DNA of 64,000 bases from Streptomyces melanogenes (GTDB lineage Bacteria > Actinomycetota > Actinomycetes > Streptomycetales > Streptomycetaceae), in NCBI RefSeq assembly GCF_014649795.1, contig NZ_BMTS01000009.1, positions 307,226-371,225 on the forward strand, given 5' to 3'. The position numbers and the translations under genes are program-made. The notes beneath the pieces were generated by a model, which did no database searches, was not told the DNA's origin, and was given only the letters and a program-made list of their open reading frames with translations. This document shows positions 23,617-31,766 of this stretch, one piece after another (position 1 is the stretch's first letter; each line of letters begins with the position of its first letter).

Positions 23617-24711
23617 ATGCGCAGTACGAAGAAGATGGCGGCCGGCGCACTCGCCGCCGCCCTGGGCGTCAGTACGCTCGCCGCGTGCGGCGGCAAGGAC
23701 GACACCGCCAAGTCCGACGGCGGCACCAAGTCCAAGACCGTCACGCTGGTCAGCCACGACTCGTTCGCCGCCTCCGACGCGGTGCTCAAGGAGTTCACCG
23801 CGCAGACCGGCTACACGGTCAAGGTCCTCAAGAGCGGCGACGCCGGCGCGGCGCTCAACCAGGAGATCCTCACCAAGGGCTCCCCGCGCGGCGACGTGTT
23901 CTTCGGCGTCGACAACACCCTGCTCTCGCGCGCCCTCGACCACGGGATCTTCACCCCATACGAGGCGAAGGGCCTCGCGGCCGTCCCCGCGGCCGTCCAG
24001 CTCGACAAGGGCCAGCACCGGGTCACCCCGATCGACACCGGCGACATCTGCGTCAACTACGACAAGAAGTACTTCGCCGACAAGAAGCTCAGCCCGCCGA
24101 GCTCCTTCACCGACCTGATCAAGCCCGAGTACAAGAACCTGCTGGTCACCGAGAACGCGGCGACCTCCTCGCCCGGCCTCGGCTTCCTCCTCGGCACCGC
24201 CGCCCAGTTCGGCGACGACGGGTGGCAGGACTACTGGAAGAAGCTCAAGGACAACGGCGTCAAGGTCGTCGACGGCTGGGAGCAGGCCTACAACCAGGAC
24301 TTCTCCGGCTCGGCCGGCGGCAAGAAGGCCAAGGGCGACCGCCCGCTGGTCGTCTCCTACGCCTCCAGCCCGCCCGTCGAGGTCCTGTACGCCAAGCCGC
24401 AGCCCACCGAGGCCCCCACCGGCGTCGCCACCGGCACCTGCTTCCGCCAGACCGAGTTCGCCGGGCTCCTCAAGGGCGCCAAGAACGAGGCGGGCGGCAA
24501 GGCGCTCCTCGACTTCCTGATCTCCAAGAAGTTCCAGGAGGACATGCCCCTCAACATGTTCGTGAACCCGGTGGTCAAGGACGCCAAGCTGCCCGAGCTG
24601 TTCACCAAGTTCGGCGCCACCGTCACCGAGACGCACGACGTCGCTCCGGAGAAGATCTCCAAGAACCGTGAGCAGTGGGTCAAGTCGTGGTCCTCGCTCG
24701 TGCTGAAGTAA
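23617..24711 (+). CDS. thiB: Thiamine-type ABC transporter substrate-binding lipoprotein
   Basis: 364 residues. Signal peptide MRSTKKMAAGALAAALGVST with lipobox LAAC, so it should be a lipid-anchored binding protein. The mature part has the ThiB-type opening VTLVSHDSFAASDAVLKEFT and the later GDVFFGVDNTLLSRALDHGI. ATG 23617 follows AGGAGG directly. The upstream TPP riboswitch supports thiamine, TPP or a precursor as ligand. Family, position and regulation agree; the exact ligand cannot be read from sequence. Its end overlaps the permease frame by 37 bases. Confidence 0.93.
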   Translation: MRSTKKMAAGALAAALGVSTLAACGGKDDTAKSDGGTKSKTVTLVSHDSFAASDAVLKEFTAQTGYTVKVLKSGDAGAALNQEILTKGSPRGDVFFGVDNTLLSRALDHGIFTPYEAKGLAAVPAAVQLDKGQHRVTPIDTGDICVNYDKKYFADKKLSPPSSFTDLIKPEYKNLLVTENAATSSPGLGFLLGTAAQFGDDGWQDYWKKLKDNGVKVVDGWEQAYNQDFSGSAGGKKAKGDRPLVVSYASSPPVEVLYAKPQPTEAPTGVATGTCFRQTEFAGLLKGAKNEAGGKALLDFLISKKFQEDMPLNMFVNPVVKDAKLPELFTKFGATVTETHDVAPEKISKNREQWVKSWSSLVLK

Positions 24712-26375
24712 GCCGCACGCCCCGCGCGAAGAAGGTGCGCGAGAGCGCGGTGCGGCTCGGCCTGATGGCCCTGCCGCTCGCGTTCTTCGCGCTCTTCTTC
24801 GCCTGGCCCGTGGCCGCGATCGTCGGCCGCGGGCTGCGCGTCGACGGCGTCTGGCACCTCGGCCGGATCGGCGAGGTGATCACCGAGCCGGACATCGGGC
24901 ACGTCCTGTGGTTCACCACCTGGCAGGCGCTCGCCTCCACCGCGCTCACCCTGCTGATCGCACTGCCCGGCGCCTACGTCTTCGCCCGCTTCGACTTCCC
25001 CGGCCGCCATCTGCTGCGGGCCGTGGTCACGGTCCCCTTCGTGCTGCCCACCGTCGTCGTCGGCACCGCGTTCCTCGCGCTGCTCGGCCGGGGCGGGCTC
25101 CTCGACGAGCTGTGGGGCGTACGGCTCGACACCACGGTGTGGGCGATCCTGCTCGCGCACGTCTTCTTCAACTACGCCGTCGTCGTACGGACCGTCGGCG
25201 GCCTGTGGGCGCAGCTCGACCCGCGCCAGGAAGAGGCCGCCCGGGTCCTCGGTGCCTCCCGGTTCGCGGCCTGGCGCACGGTGACGCTGCCCGCGCTCGG
25301 GCCCGCCGTGGCGGCCGCCGCGCTGATGGTCTTCCTCTTCACCTTCACCTCCTTCGGCGTCGTCCAGATCCTCGGCGGCCCCACCTTCTCCACCCTCGAA
25401 GTGGAGATCTACCGCCAGACCGCCGAACTCCTCGACCTGCCCACCGCGGCGGTCCTCACCATCGTCCAGTTCGCGGCGGTCGGCGCGGTCCTCGCCGTAC
25501 ACGCCTGGACGGTACGGCGGCGCGAGAGCGCCCTGAAGCTCGTCGACCCCAAGCAGACCGCCCGCCGCCCGCGCGGCGCGGGCCAGTGGACGCTGCTCGC
25601 CGGGGTGCTCGCGGTGATCGCCGTACTGATCCTGCTGCCGCTGGGCGTGCTGGTCGCCCGCTCCCTGGACACCCCCGACGGCTACGGCTTCGGCTACTTC
25701 CGCTCCCTCCAGTCGGTGGGGGAGGGCGGAACGTTCCTGGTGCCGCCGCTTGAGGCGGTGTGGAACTCGGTGCAGTACGCGCTGGCCGCGACCGGGATCG
25801 CGCTGGTCATCGGCGGTCTGGCGGCCGCGGCCCTCACCCGGCGCGGTGGCCGCCTGGTCCGAGGCTTCGACGCGCTCCTGATGCTGCCGCTGGGAGTGTC
25901 GGCCGTCACCGTCGGCTTCGGCTTCCTGATCACCCTGGACCGGCCGCCGCTGGACCTGCGCACCTCCTGGATCCTGGTGCCGCTGGCCCAGGCACTGGTG
26001 GGGGTGCCGTTCGTCGTACGGACCATGCTTCCCGTACTGCGCGCGGTCGACGGGAGGCTGCGCGAGGCGGCGGCCGTCCTCGGCGCCTCGCCGTTGCGGG
26101 TCTGGCGGGAGGTGGACCTGCCGCTGGTGCGGCGGGCGCTGCTGATCGCGGCCGGGTTCGCGTTCGCCGTCTCGCTCGGCGAGTTCGGCGCGACCGTGTT
26201 CATCGCCCGCCCCGACCGCCCCACCCTGCCGGTCGCGGTGGCCCGGCTGCTCGGCCGGGCCGGGGACCTCAACTACGGCCAGGCGATGGCGCTCAGCACG
26301 ATCCTGATGGTCGTGTGCGCGCTGTCCCTGCTCCTCCTCGAACGCGTTCGTACGGACCGGACCGGAGAATTCTGA
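24675..26375 (+). CDS. thiP: Thiamine-type ABC transporter permease (fused two-domain)
   Basis: 566 residues with about twelve membrane segments in two homologous halves. Each half has a permease EAA loop: EEAARVLGASRFAAWRTVTL in the first and REAAAVLGASPLRVWREVDL in the second. This is the ThiP/FbpB-type fused permease. The start is uncertain: GTG 24675 gives the longest form and overlaps the binding-protein gene by 37 bases, GTG 24687 is also possible, and neither has a strong ribosome-binding site. The stop overlaps the ATPase start by one base. An iron transporter is the alternative family reading, but the riboswitch favours thiamine. Confidence 0.92.
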   Translation: MGQVVVLARAEVSRTPRAKKVRESAVRLGLMALPLAFFALFFAWPVAAIVGRGLRVDGVWHLGRIGEVITEPDIGHVLWFTTWQALASTALTLLIALPGAYVFARFDFPGRHLLRAVVTVPFVLPTVVVGTAFLALLGRGGLLDELWGVRLDTTVWAILLAHVFFNYAVVVRTVGGLWAQLDPRQEEAARVLGASRFAAWRTVTLPALGPAVAAAALMVFLFTFTSFGVVQILGGPTFSTLEVEIYRQTAELLDLPTAAVLTIVQFAAVGAVLAVHAWTVRRRESALKLVDPKQTARRPRGAGQWTLLAGVLAVIAVLILLPLGVLVARSLDTPDGYGFGYFRSLQSVGEGGTFLVPPLEAVWNSVQYALAATGIALVIGGLAAAALTRRGGRLVRGFDALLMLPLGVSAVTVGFGFLITLDRPPLDLRTSWILVPLAQALVGVPFVVRTMLPVLRAVDGRLREAAAVLGASPLRVWREVDLPLVRRALLIAAGFAFAVSLGEFGATVFIARPDRPTLPVAVARLLGRAGDLNYGQAMALSTILMVVCALSLLLLERVRTDRTGEF

Positions 26376-27394
26376 TGCTCAAGCTCGACGGGGTGACGGT
26401 CCGGTTCGGCGAGCGGGCCGCGCTCGACGCGGTCGACCTGGAGGTCGCCGAGCACGAGACGGTGTGCGTGCTTGGCCCCAGCGGCAGCGGCAAGTCCACG
26501 CTGCTGCGGGTGGTCGCGGGCCTCCAGCCGGTCGATGAGGGGCGGGTGCTGCTCGAAGGCGCCGACCAGGGCGGGGTGCCGGTGCACCGCCGGGGCGTCG
26601 GCCTGATGTTCCAGGACCACCAGCTGTTCCCGCAGCGGGACGTGGCCGGGAACGTGTCCTTCGGCCTGCGCATGCGCGGGGTGCCGCGCGCCCGGCAGGC
26701 CGAGCGGGTCGAGGAGTTGCTGGAGCTGGTCGGACTGCCGGGAGCGGGGCGGCGGGCCGTCGCGGCGCTCTCCGGCGGCGAGCAGCAGCGCGTCGCCCTC
26801 GCCCGCGCGCTGGCGCCGTCGCCCCGGCTGCTGATGCTGGACGAGCCACTGGGGCAGCTGGACCGTACGCTGCGGGAGCGGCTGGTGGTCGAACTGCGCT
26901 CCCTGTTCGGCCGGTTGGGTACGACCGTGCTGGCCGTCACGCACGACCAGGGCGAGGCGTTCGCGCTCGCCGACCGGGTCGTGGTGATGCGGGACGGCCG
27001 CATCGCGCAGACCGGTACGCCGCTGGAGGTCTGGCAGCGGCCGGCCTCCGAGTTCGTGGCGCGCTTCCTCGGGTTCGAGAACGTGGTGCCGGGTGTGGTG
27101 TCGGGGGTGGTGGCTTCCACGGAGTGGGGGGCGGTGCCGGTGCCGTCGGGGTCGGCGCAGGGGGCTGTGCGTCTGCTCATCCGTCCGGCGGGGGTTCGGT
27201 TGCTCCCCGCCGGGGAGGGGCTGCCTTGCGAGGTCGTGTCCCGCACGTTCCGGGGGAACCATGTGGCGCTGCGGCTTCGGCCCCGTTCCGGGCCTGTTTT
27301 GGAGGCGGAGTGTGGGGTGCGGGATGCGGCGGGGGTGGGGGAGATGGTGGGGGTGGGGTTTGTGGGGGCGGAGGTAGTGGTTCTGGCGGGTTGA
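26375..27394 (+). CDS. thiQ: Thiamine-type ABC transporter ATP-binding protein
   Basis: 339 residues. Walker A GPSGSGKS (about 34-41), Q-loop LMFQDHQLFP, signature LSGGEQQRVALARAL, Walker B RLLMLDEPL and the H-loop AVTHDQ are all intact. A C-terminal TOBE-like domain of about 100 residues makes it longer than E. coli ThiQ (232) and closer to the FbpC/PotA type. ATG 26375 overlaps the permease stop. The stop at 27394 runs directly into the inverted-repeat element at 27396. Confidence 0.92.
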   Translation: MLKLDGVTVRFGERAALDAVDLEVAEHETVCVLGPSGSGKSTLLRVVAGLQPVDEGRVLLEGADQGGVPVHRRGVGLMFQDHQLFPQRDVAGNVSFGLRMRGVPRARQAERVEELLELVGLPGAGRRAVAALSGGEQQRVALARALAPSPRLLMLDEPLGQLDRTLRERLVVELRSLFGRLGTTVLAVTHDQGEAFALADRVVVMRDGRIAQTGTPLEVWQRPASEFVARFLGFENVVPGVVSGVVASTEWGAVPVPSGSAQGAVRLLIRPAGVRLLPAGEGLPCEVVSRTFRGNHVALRLRPRSGPVLEAECGVRDAAGVGEMVGVGFVGAEVVVLAG

Positions 27395-27395
27395 G

Positions 27396-27523
27396 CCCCC
27401 ACCCCGCCCCTTCCCGAAAGCCCTCTGGCGGGCGGCCTGGTTCTTCGGCTGCGCGACCAGCCACCTACCGGCCCGCAGACGAACCTCACCCCCGGAGGGT
27501 TTCGGGAAGGGGTGGGGTGGGGG
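27396..27523. repeat. Dispersed repeat copy 1 (outer module, long inverted repeat)
   Basis: A 30-base arm at 27396-27425, starting CCCCCACCCCGCCCC, pairs with 27495-27523 with one mismatch and one bulge around about 69 bases. The centre keeps TTCGGCTGCGCGACCAGCC and CCGCAGACGAACC, which recur in the other copies, but lacks the inner hairpin. It separates convergent genes and probably terminates both. The right arm encodes the last residues (SPTPPLPETLRG) of the minus-strand protein. Confidence 0.8.
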
Positions 27524-28415
27524 AAACCTCCCCGTCAGCGGCGACGGGCGCCGCCTCCGGCTCGGACCCGTACCACGCCACCCCCACCGCCCCCGCCACC
27601 GCGAGCACGAAGCCAAGACCCGCCATCCACCCCAGCCCCGCCCGCGACGCGTCGCCCAGCCACAGGACGCCGATCGCGCCCGGCAGGACCGTCTCGCCGA
27701 CCACCAGCGCCGCCGTCGCCCCGTTGACCGAGCCGATCTGCAGCGCCACCGTGTGCAGGTACATCCCGCCGACCCCGGCCACCACGATCGCGTACAGCGC
27801 GGGGTCCGCGAGCAGACGGCCGAGGTCGAAGGGGTCCACGCCGTTCAGGACGCGCACGCCGACCCCCAGCGCGCCGAAGCCCAGGCCCGACAGCAGGCCC
27901 GCCAGGATCGCGGCGCGGGCGCCCAGCAGCCGTACCGCCACCGCGCCGCCCGCCATCAGCAGCACCGACACCACCAGCAGCCACCAGTGCGTGGCCAGGG
28001 ACGTGTCCCCGCTGCCCTCCGCGCCCGCCGCCGTCGCGAGCAGCACCAGGGCCGAGCAGACCACCGCGATCGAGCCCCACTCGGCGCGGCTCAGCCGGAT
28101 GCCGAGGAGCTTGACGCTCAGGACCGCCGTGATCACCAGGTTGGCGCTGATCACCGTCTGGGAGAGGAAGAGGGGGAGCAGACGGGCGGCCAGCGCGCCC
28201 AGGCCGAAGCCCACGAAGTCCAGGACCGTGCCCACCATGAACTCCCACGTCAGCGCCGCCTTCGCGGTCGACGACAGGCTCGGGCCGCCGTGCTGGGTGC
28301 GGGCCGTCGCGGCCGCCTCGCGGCGCGCGGACTTGCGGGATCCGACGGCTTGCAGGACCGAGCCCGTGCCGTAGCAGATCGAGGCCGCGATCGCGGTGAG
28401 TAGGCCGAGCAGCAC
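27486..28415 (-). CDS. DMT/EamA-like multi-pass membrane protein
   Basis: 309 residues from GTG 28415, with GGAG six bases upstream; TTG 28418 is also in frame but too close to that site. It has about nine or ten membrane segments, opening MLLGLLTAIAASICYGTGSV, and two similar halves as in drug/metabolite transporters or NIPA-like magnesium carriers. AVLSVKLLGIRLSRAEWGSI in the first half is a typical EamA linker. Substrate unknown. The last twelve residues come from the dispersed repeat. Placed alone between the thiamine importer and the LOG-like gene. Confidence 0.82.
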   Translation of the reverse strand: MLLGLLTAIAASICYGTGSVLQAVGSRKSARREAAATARTQHGGPSLSSTAKAALTWEFMVGTVLDFVGFGLGALAARLLPLFLSQTVISANLVITAVLSVKLLGIRLSRAEWGSIAVVCSALVLLATAAGAEGSGDTSLATHWWLLVVSVLLMAGGAVAVRLLGARAAILAGLLSGLGFGALGVGVRVLNGVDPFDLGRLLADPALYAIVVAGVGGMYLHTVALQIGSVNGATAALVVGETVLPGAIGVLWLGDASRAGLGWMAGLGFVLAVAGAVGVAWYGSEPEAAPVAADGEVSPTPPLPETLRG

Positions 28416-28527
28416 CAAGAGCTCCGTTTCGAGGGATCAGACGTCAAGCGGGAGCACGATTCCGCTCCTCAGCAGCAGACGTGCTCCGGCCGCCTCGCGT
28501 TGCCTGGTGTGATCTACGCGTCTTCGC

Positions 28528-29649
28528 TCACGCCGAAAGGCGCGCCAGCTCCGCCGCCGCCTCGTCCACCGAGTCCACCAGCGCGATCCGCGCCGCCATC
28601 GGGCGGCCCTGCGCCAGCGACTGGAGCAGCGGCCACGCGGGCAGCCGCTCGGTCCAGTGCGCGCGGTCGACCAGCACCATCGGCGTGGGCTCGCCGCGCG
28701 ACCCGTAGTAGTTCGGGGTCGCGTTGTCGAAGATCTCCTGTACGGTCCCGGCCGCGCCCGGCAGGAACACCACGCCCGCGTTGGAGCGGGCCAGCAGGCC
28801 GTCCTCGCGGGTCGCGTTGGCGAAGTACTTGGCGATGTGGCTGGCGAACGCGTTCGGCGGCTCGTGGCCGTAGAACCAGGTGGGGATGCCGACCGACACA
28901 CCGCCCCGCGGGTGGCGTCCGCGTACCTCGAAGGCCGCCCGCGCCCAGTCCGAGACGGACGGCGCGAACGACGGCGCCTTGGCGAGCAGTTCCAGCGCCT
29001 CGCCGAGCACGGCGTCCGCGAACGGCGCCGTGTACGCGCCCAGGTTCGCGGCCTCCATCGCGCCCGGCCCGCCGCCGGTGGCGACGGTGAACCCGGACCG
29101 GGCCAGGGTGCGCCCCAGCCGGGCCGCCCCGGCGTACTCCTCGCTGCCCCGGCCCATCGCGTGCCCGCCCATCACGCCCACGACCCGCGTCCCGGCCAGG
29201 AACTCGTCGAGCGCGTCCGAGACCGAGTCGTCGTGGATCGAGCGGAGCATCGACGCGAAGACGTCGCCGTCCGACTTGGTGCGCTGGAACCAGGCGTACG
29301 AGCGGGCGTCGGGCGTGCGCTCGTAGCCCGCGTCGAGGTCCTCGAACAGCTCGTCGGGGGTGTAGAGCAGCCCCCGGTAGGGGTCGAAGGGCAGATCGGG
29401 GACGGGCGGGAAGACCAGGGCCCCGTCGGCGCGCACCTTGGCGGTGGCGTCCGGCTCCATCCGGCAGCCGAGGAAGACGGCGCCCGCGGTGTCGACGGAC
29501 AGCAGCGCGAACGTACGGTCCGTCAGGTCGAGGGACTGCAGGCGGTATCCGACCAGCGTCCCGCCCGCGACGACCTCGTCGAACTCGGCTACGGACTCGA
29601 TCTCCCGGTCCTGCGCGCTCTCCACCCGCTGAAAGTCTTCACTGGCCAT
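28528..29649 (-). CDS. LOG-like Rossmann protein with N-terminal extension
   Basis: 373 residues from ATG 29649. The C-terminal two thirds is a TIGR00730/LOG-type nucleotide-binding fold: TRVVGVMGGHAMGRGSEEYA, then TGGGPGAMEAANLGA (about 191-205), then FLPGAAGTVQEIFDN. The LOG catalytic box PGGxGTxxE is here PGAAGTVQE (297-305): the second glycine is replaced but the threonine and glutamate are kept. LOG enzymes release free cytokinins by phosphoribohydrolase action; nucleotide-5'-monophosphate cleavage is a fair guess. The first 150 residues are not part of that fold and contain a beta-rich, pentapeptide-like stretch (about 30-63). The open frame continues to 30957 but crosses the permease gene and is spurious. 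Confidence 0.82.
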   Translation of the reverse strand: MASEDFQRVESAQDREIESVAEFDEVVAGGTLVGYRLQSLDLTDRTFALLSVDTAGAVFLGCRMEPDATAKVRADGALVFPPVPDLPFDPYRGLLYTPDELFEDLDAGYERTPDARSYAWFQRTKSDGDVFASMLRSIHDDSVSDALDEFLAGTRVVGVMGGHAMGRGSEEYAGAARLGRTLARSGFTVATGGGPGAMEAANLGAYTAPFADAVLGEALELLAKAPSFAPSVSDWARAAFEVRGRHPRGGVSVGIPTWFYGHEPPNAFASHIAKYFANATREDGLLARSNAGVVFLPGAAGTVQEIFDNATPNYYGSRGEPTPMVLVDRAHWTERLPAWPLLQSLAQGRPMAARIALVDSVDEAAAELARLSA

Positions 29650-29693
29650 CCGGCCACGATAGTCGTACGGGGTCCAGCAGCCGGGGCCCGGGC

Positions 29694-30851
29694 TCAGCCC
29701 GTCAGCGGCAGTGCCGCCAGCTCGGCGATGCCCCAGGTCACCGGGCCGAACAGGGCCAGGAGCGCCGCCGCGCGCAGGGCGGCCGAGGCGCGCAGCAGCT
29801 TGGCCGGGGCGCCCAGGCGCAGCAGCGCCGCCGTCGTCTCGCCCCGGGCGTGCTTGGACTCCAGGGCCGCCGTCAGCAGCGTCGCCACCGAGCACCCCGT
29901 CACCAGCGCCGCGCCCAGGCCCGTGAGCGGCCCGAAGGGGTGCGGGCCCGCCTCGTCGCCGTACAGCGTGGCGGCCGCGATCGTGGCCGAGGCCACCGCG
30001 CACACCACGCCCAGCGGGCGCCCGATGCGGCGGGCCTCTTCCATCAGGACGCGCCCCGCCAGCAGCCGGGCCGCCCCGGGCCGCGCGGTCTGGAGCAGCC
30101 GCCCGCACAGATGCGTCAGGGCCGGGCCCGCGACCGCCAGGCCCAGCGCGGTGAGCACCCAGCCCGCCAGCACCCCGGCGGGGCTGCTGTCGGGGTGGCC
30201 CGGCATGGGGATCGCGGAGCCCGGGGTGCCCCGGCTCGCGAACGTCTCCATCGCCAGGCCCGCCGTGATCAGGGTGATCCCCCAGGGCAGGCCCGCCGGG
30301 ACGGACGCCGGGGGCCGCTCCGCGCCGGTCGGCCGGGGCCGGGGCTGCTCCTTGCGCGGGCGCAGGGCGAGCCCGGCCGCCGCCGACGCGGTCAGCGGCA
30401 GCACCGAGAGCAGGGTGAGGGCGGCGGCCAGCGGCAGCGGCCGGTCGGCGGCGAGCAGTCCGGCCGCCGCCCCGTCGAAGGGCAGTCCGGTGATGTCGCC
30501 GCGCAGATGGAGGTAGACGAGCAGGGCGACCGTCGAGCCGAGCGTGCAGGCCACCGCCGTCGACGCCGCCGCGATCGCGGTGAGCCGTCCGGGGCCCAGG
30601 CCCACCGCCGAGAGTCCGGGGCGGGGGCGGGTGCTCGGGTCCGTACGGGCCACGGCGACCGCGAAGTGGACGGTCGCGGCGAGCGGCACCGCGCACCACA
30701 CCAGCCGCAGCACAGAACCGCCGGGGTGCGCGACCGCGTGGCCCAGGGTGCACAGGAGCAGGAAGCCGACCCCCGCCGAGGCCGCGGCCACCAGCAGGCG
30801 GCGCAGCAGGACCAGCGGGTGGGTGCCGCGGGCTAGACGGAGAGCGAGCAC
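29694..30851 (-). CDS. ABC transporter permease-like membrane protein
   Basis: 385 residues from GTG 30851, overlapping the ATPase gene by 19 bases. About eight to ten membrane segments are visible, including LLVAAASAGVGFLLLCTLGH and RPLGVVCAVASATIAAATLY. A paired ATPase gene lies directly upstream, so it is the membrane half of an ABC system, probably an FtsX/MacB-like exporter; the large external domain of MacB is not evident. Substrate unknown. The gene precedes the LOG-like gene by 44 bases and may be cotranscribed with it. Confidence 0.75.
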   Translation of the reverse strand: MLALRLARGTHPLVLLRRLLVAAASAGVGFLLLCTLGHAVAHPGGSVLRLVWCAVPLAATVHFAVAVARTDPSTRPRPGLSAVGLGPGRLTAIAAASTAVACTLGSTVALLVYLHLRGDITGLPFDGAAAGLLAADRPLPLAAALTLLSVLPLTASAAAGLALRPRKEQPRPRPTGAERPPASVPAGLPWGITLITAGLAMETFASRGTPGSAIPMPGHPDSSPAGVLAGWVLTALGLAVAGPALTHLCGRLLQTARPGAARLLAGRVLMEEARRIGRPLGVVCAVASATIAAATLYGDEAGPHPFGPLTGLGAALVTGCSVATLLTAALESKHARGETTAALLRLGAPAKLLRASAALRAAALLALFGPVTWGIAELAALPLTG

Positions 30852-31567
30852 GCGGCGCGGCCCTCCGCGTCGGGGGCGCCCTGCCCGCCCGCGTTGACCC
30901 GGCGCCCGTCCAGCAGCCACACCGTGCGGTCGGCGAGCGCCGCGACCTCCGCGTCATGGGTGGCCAGGACCGTGGTGATGGCGTGCGAGCGGGCCGCGGC
31001 CGTCAGGGTGCGCAGCACCTGGGCGCGGTCGGCGCGGTGCAGGGTCGCGGTCGGCTCGTCGGCGAAGAGCACCGCGGGGGAGGTGACCAGGGCGCGGGCG
31101 ATCGCCACCCGCTGGCGCTGCGCGGTGAGCAGGGCGTGCGGGCGGCGGCGGGCGCAGGCGCCGATGTCGAGCCGCTCCAGCCACTCCAGGGCGGCCTTCT
31201 TGGCGGTGCGGTGCGCGATGCCGCGCAGCAGCAGCGGCAGCGCCGCGTTCTCCCAGGCGTTGAGCTCGGGCACCAGGGTCGGCTCCGGGTCGATCCAGCC
31301 GAACCGGTCGCGGCGCAGCCGCTCGCGGGAGAGCGCTCCCATGGTGTGGACGGGGGCGCTGTTGAACCACACTTCGCCCTGGTCGGGCACCAGCTGGCCG
31401 GACAGACAGCGCAGCAGGGTCGTCTTGCCGCTGCCGCGCGGGCCGCCGACGGCCAGGATCTCGCCCTCGCGGATCCCGAGGGAGACCCCCGTCAGGGCGG
31501 GCGAGCCGCCGTGGGAGTGGTGCAGGGAACGTCCCCAGAGCACATCGTTGTCCGGCGGGGCCACCAT
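30833..31567 (-). CDS. ABC transporter ATP-binding protein with degenerate motifs
   Basis: 244 residues from ATG 31567, with GAGG eight bases upstream. Walker A GGPRGSGKTT (41-50) and Walker B VLFADE (166-171) are intact. The signature is LLTAQ (146-150) instead of LSGGQ, the Q-loop region reads GWIDPEPTL without the usual glutamine, and the D-loop is TLHRAD instead of SALD. The H-loop ATHD is present. It resembles LolD/MacB-type ATPases in length. Loss of the signature glycines suggests weak or regulatory ATPase activity. A 200-base gap with a terminator for the aminotransferase lies upstream. Confidence 0.82.
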   Translation of the reverse strand: MVAPPDNDVLWGRSLHHSHGGSPALTGVSLGIREGEILAVGGPRGSGKTTLLRCLSGQLVPDQGEVWFNSAPVHTMGALSRERLRRDRFGWIDPEPTLVPELNAWENAALPLLLRGIAHRTAKKAALEWLERLDIGACARRRPHALLTAQRQRVAIARALVTSPAVLFADEPTATLHRADRAQVLRTLTAAARSHAITTVLATHDAEVAALADRTVWLLDGRRVNAGGQGAPDAEGRAACSLSV

Positions 31568-31683
31568 GGCGTACACCTCGGTTCAGATCAGATTTCCTAC
31601 TCCCCCGTACGGGGGAACGAAGGCAGGGCCGATCGGTCACTGGGCACCGTAGGGACTGATGCGCGCCGGTCCCGACAGCACGC

Positions 31684-31726
31684 GGCCCGGTGGCGCCCAT
31701 CTCACTCGGATGGGCGCCACCGGGCC
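31684..31726 (-). terminator. Terminator after the aminotransferase gene
   Basis: GGCCCGGTGGCGCCCATC (31684-31701) pairs perfectly over 18 bases with 31709-31726 around a seven-base loop. It lies 40 bases past the minus-strand aminotransferase stop. A smaller palindrome, CCCCCGTACGGGGG, lies at about 31602-31615 before the ABC ATPase gene. Confidence 0.75.
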
Positions 31727-31766
31727 GGTGCGTTCAGACGAATCGCGGGGGACGGTCCGGGGACGG

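Noticed and set aside
29650..30957. Upstream extension of the LOG-like frame on the minus strand
   Set aside because: It covers the ABC permease and part of the ATPase gene in another frame; the permease frame has membrane segments and pairing with the ATPase.
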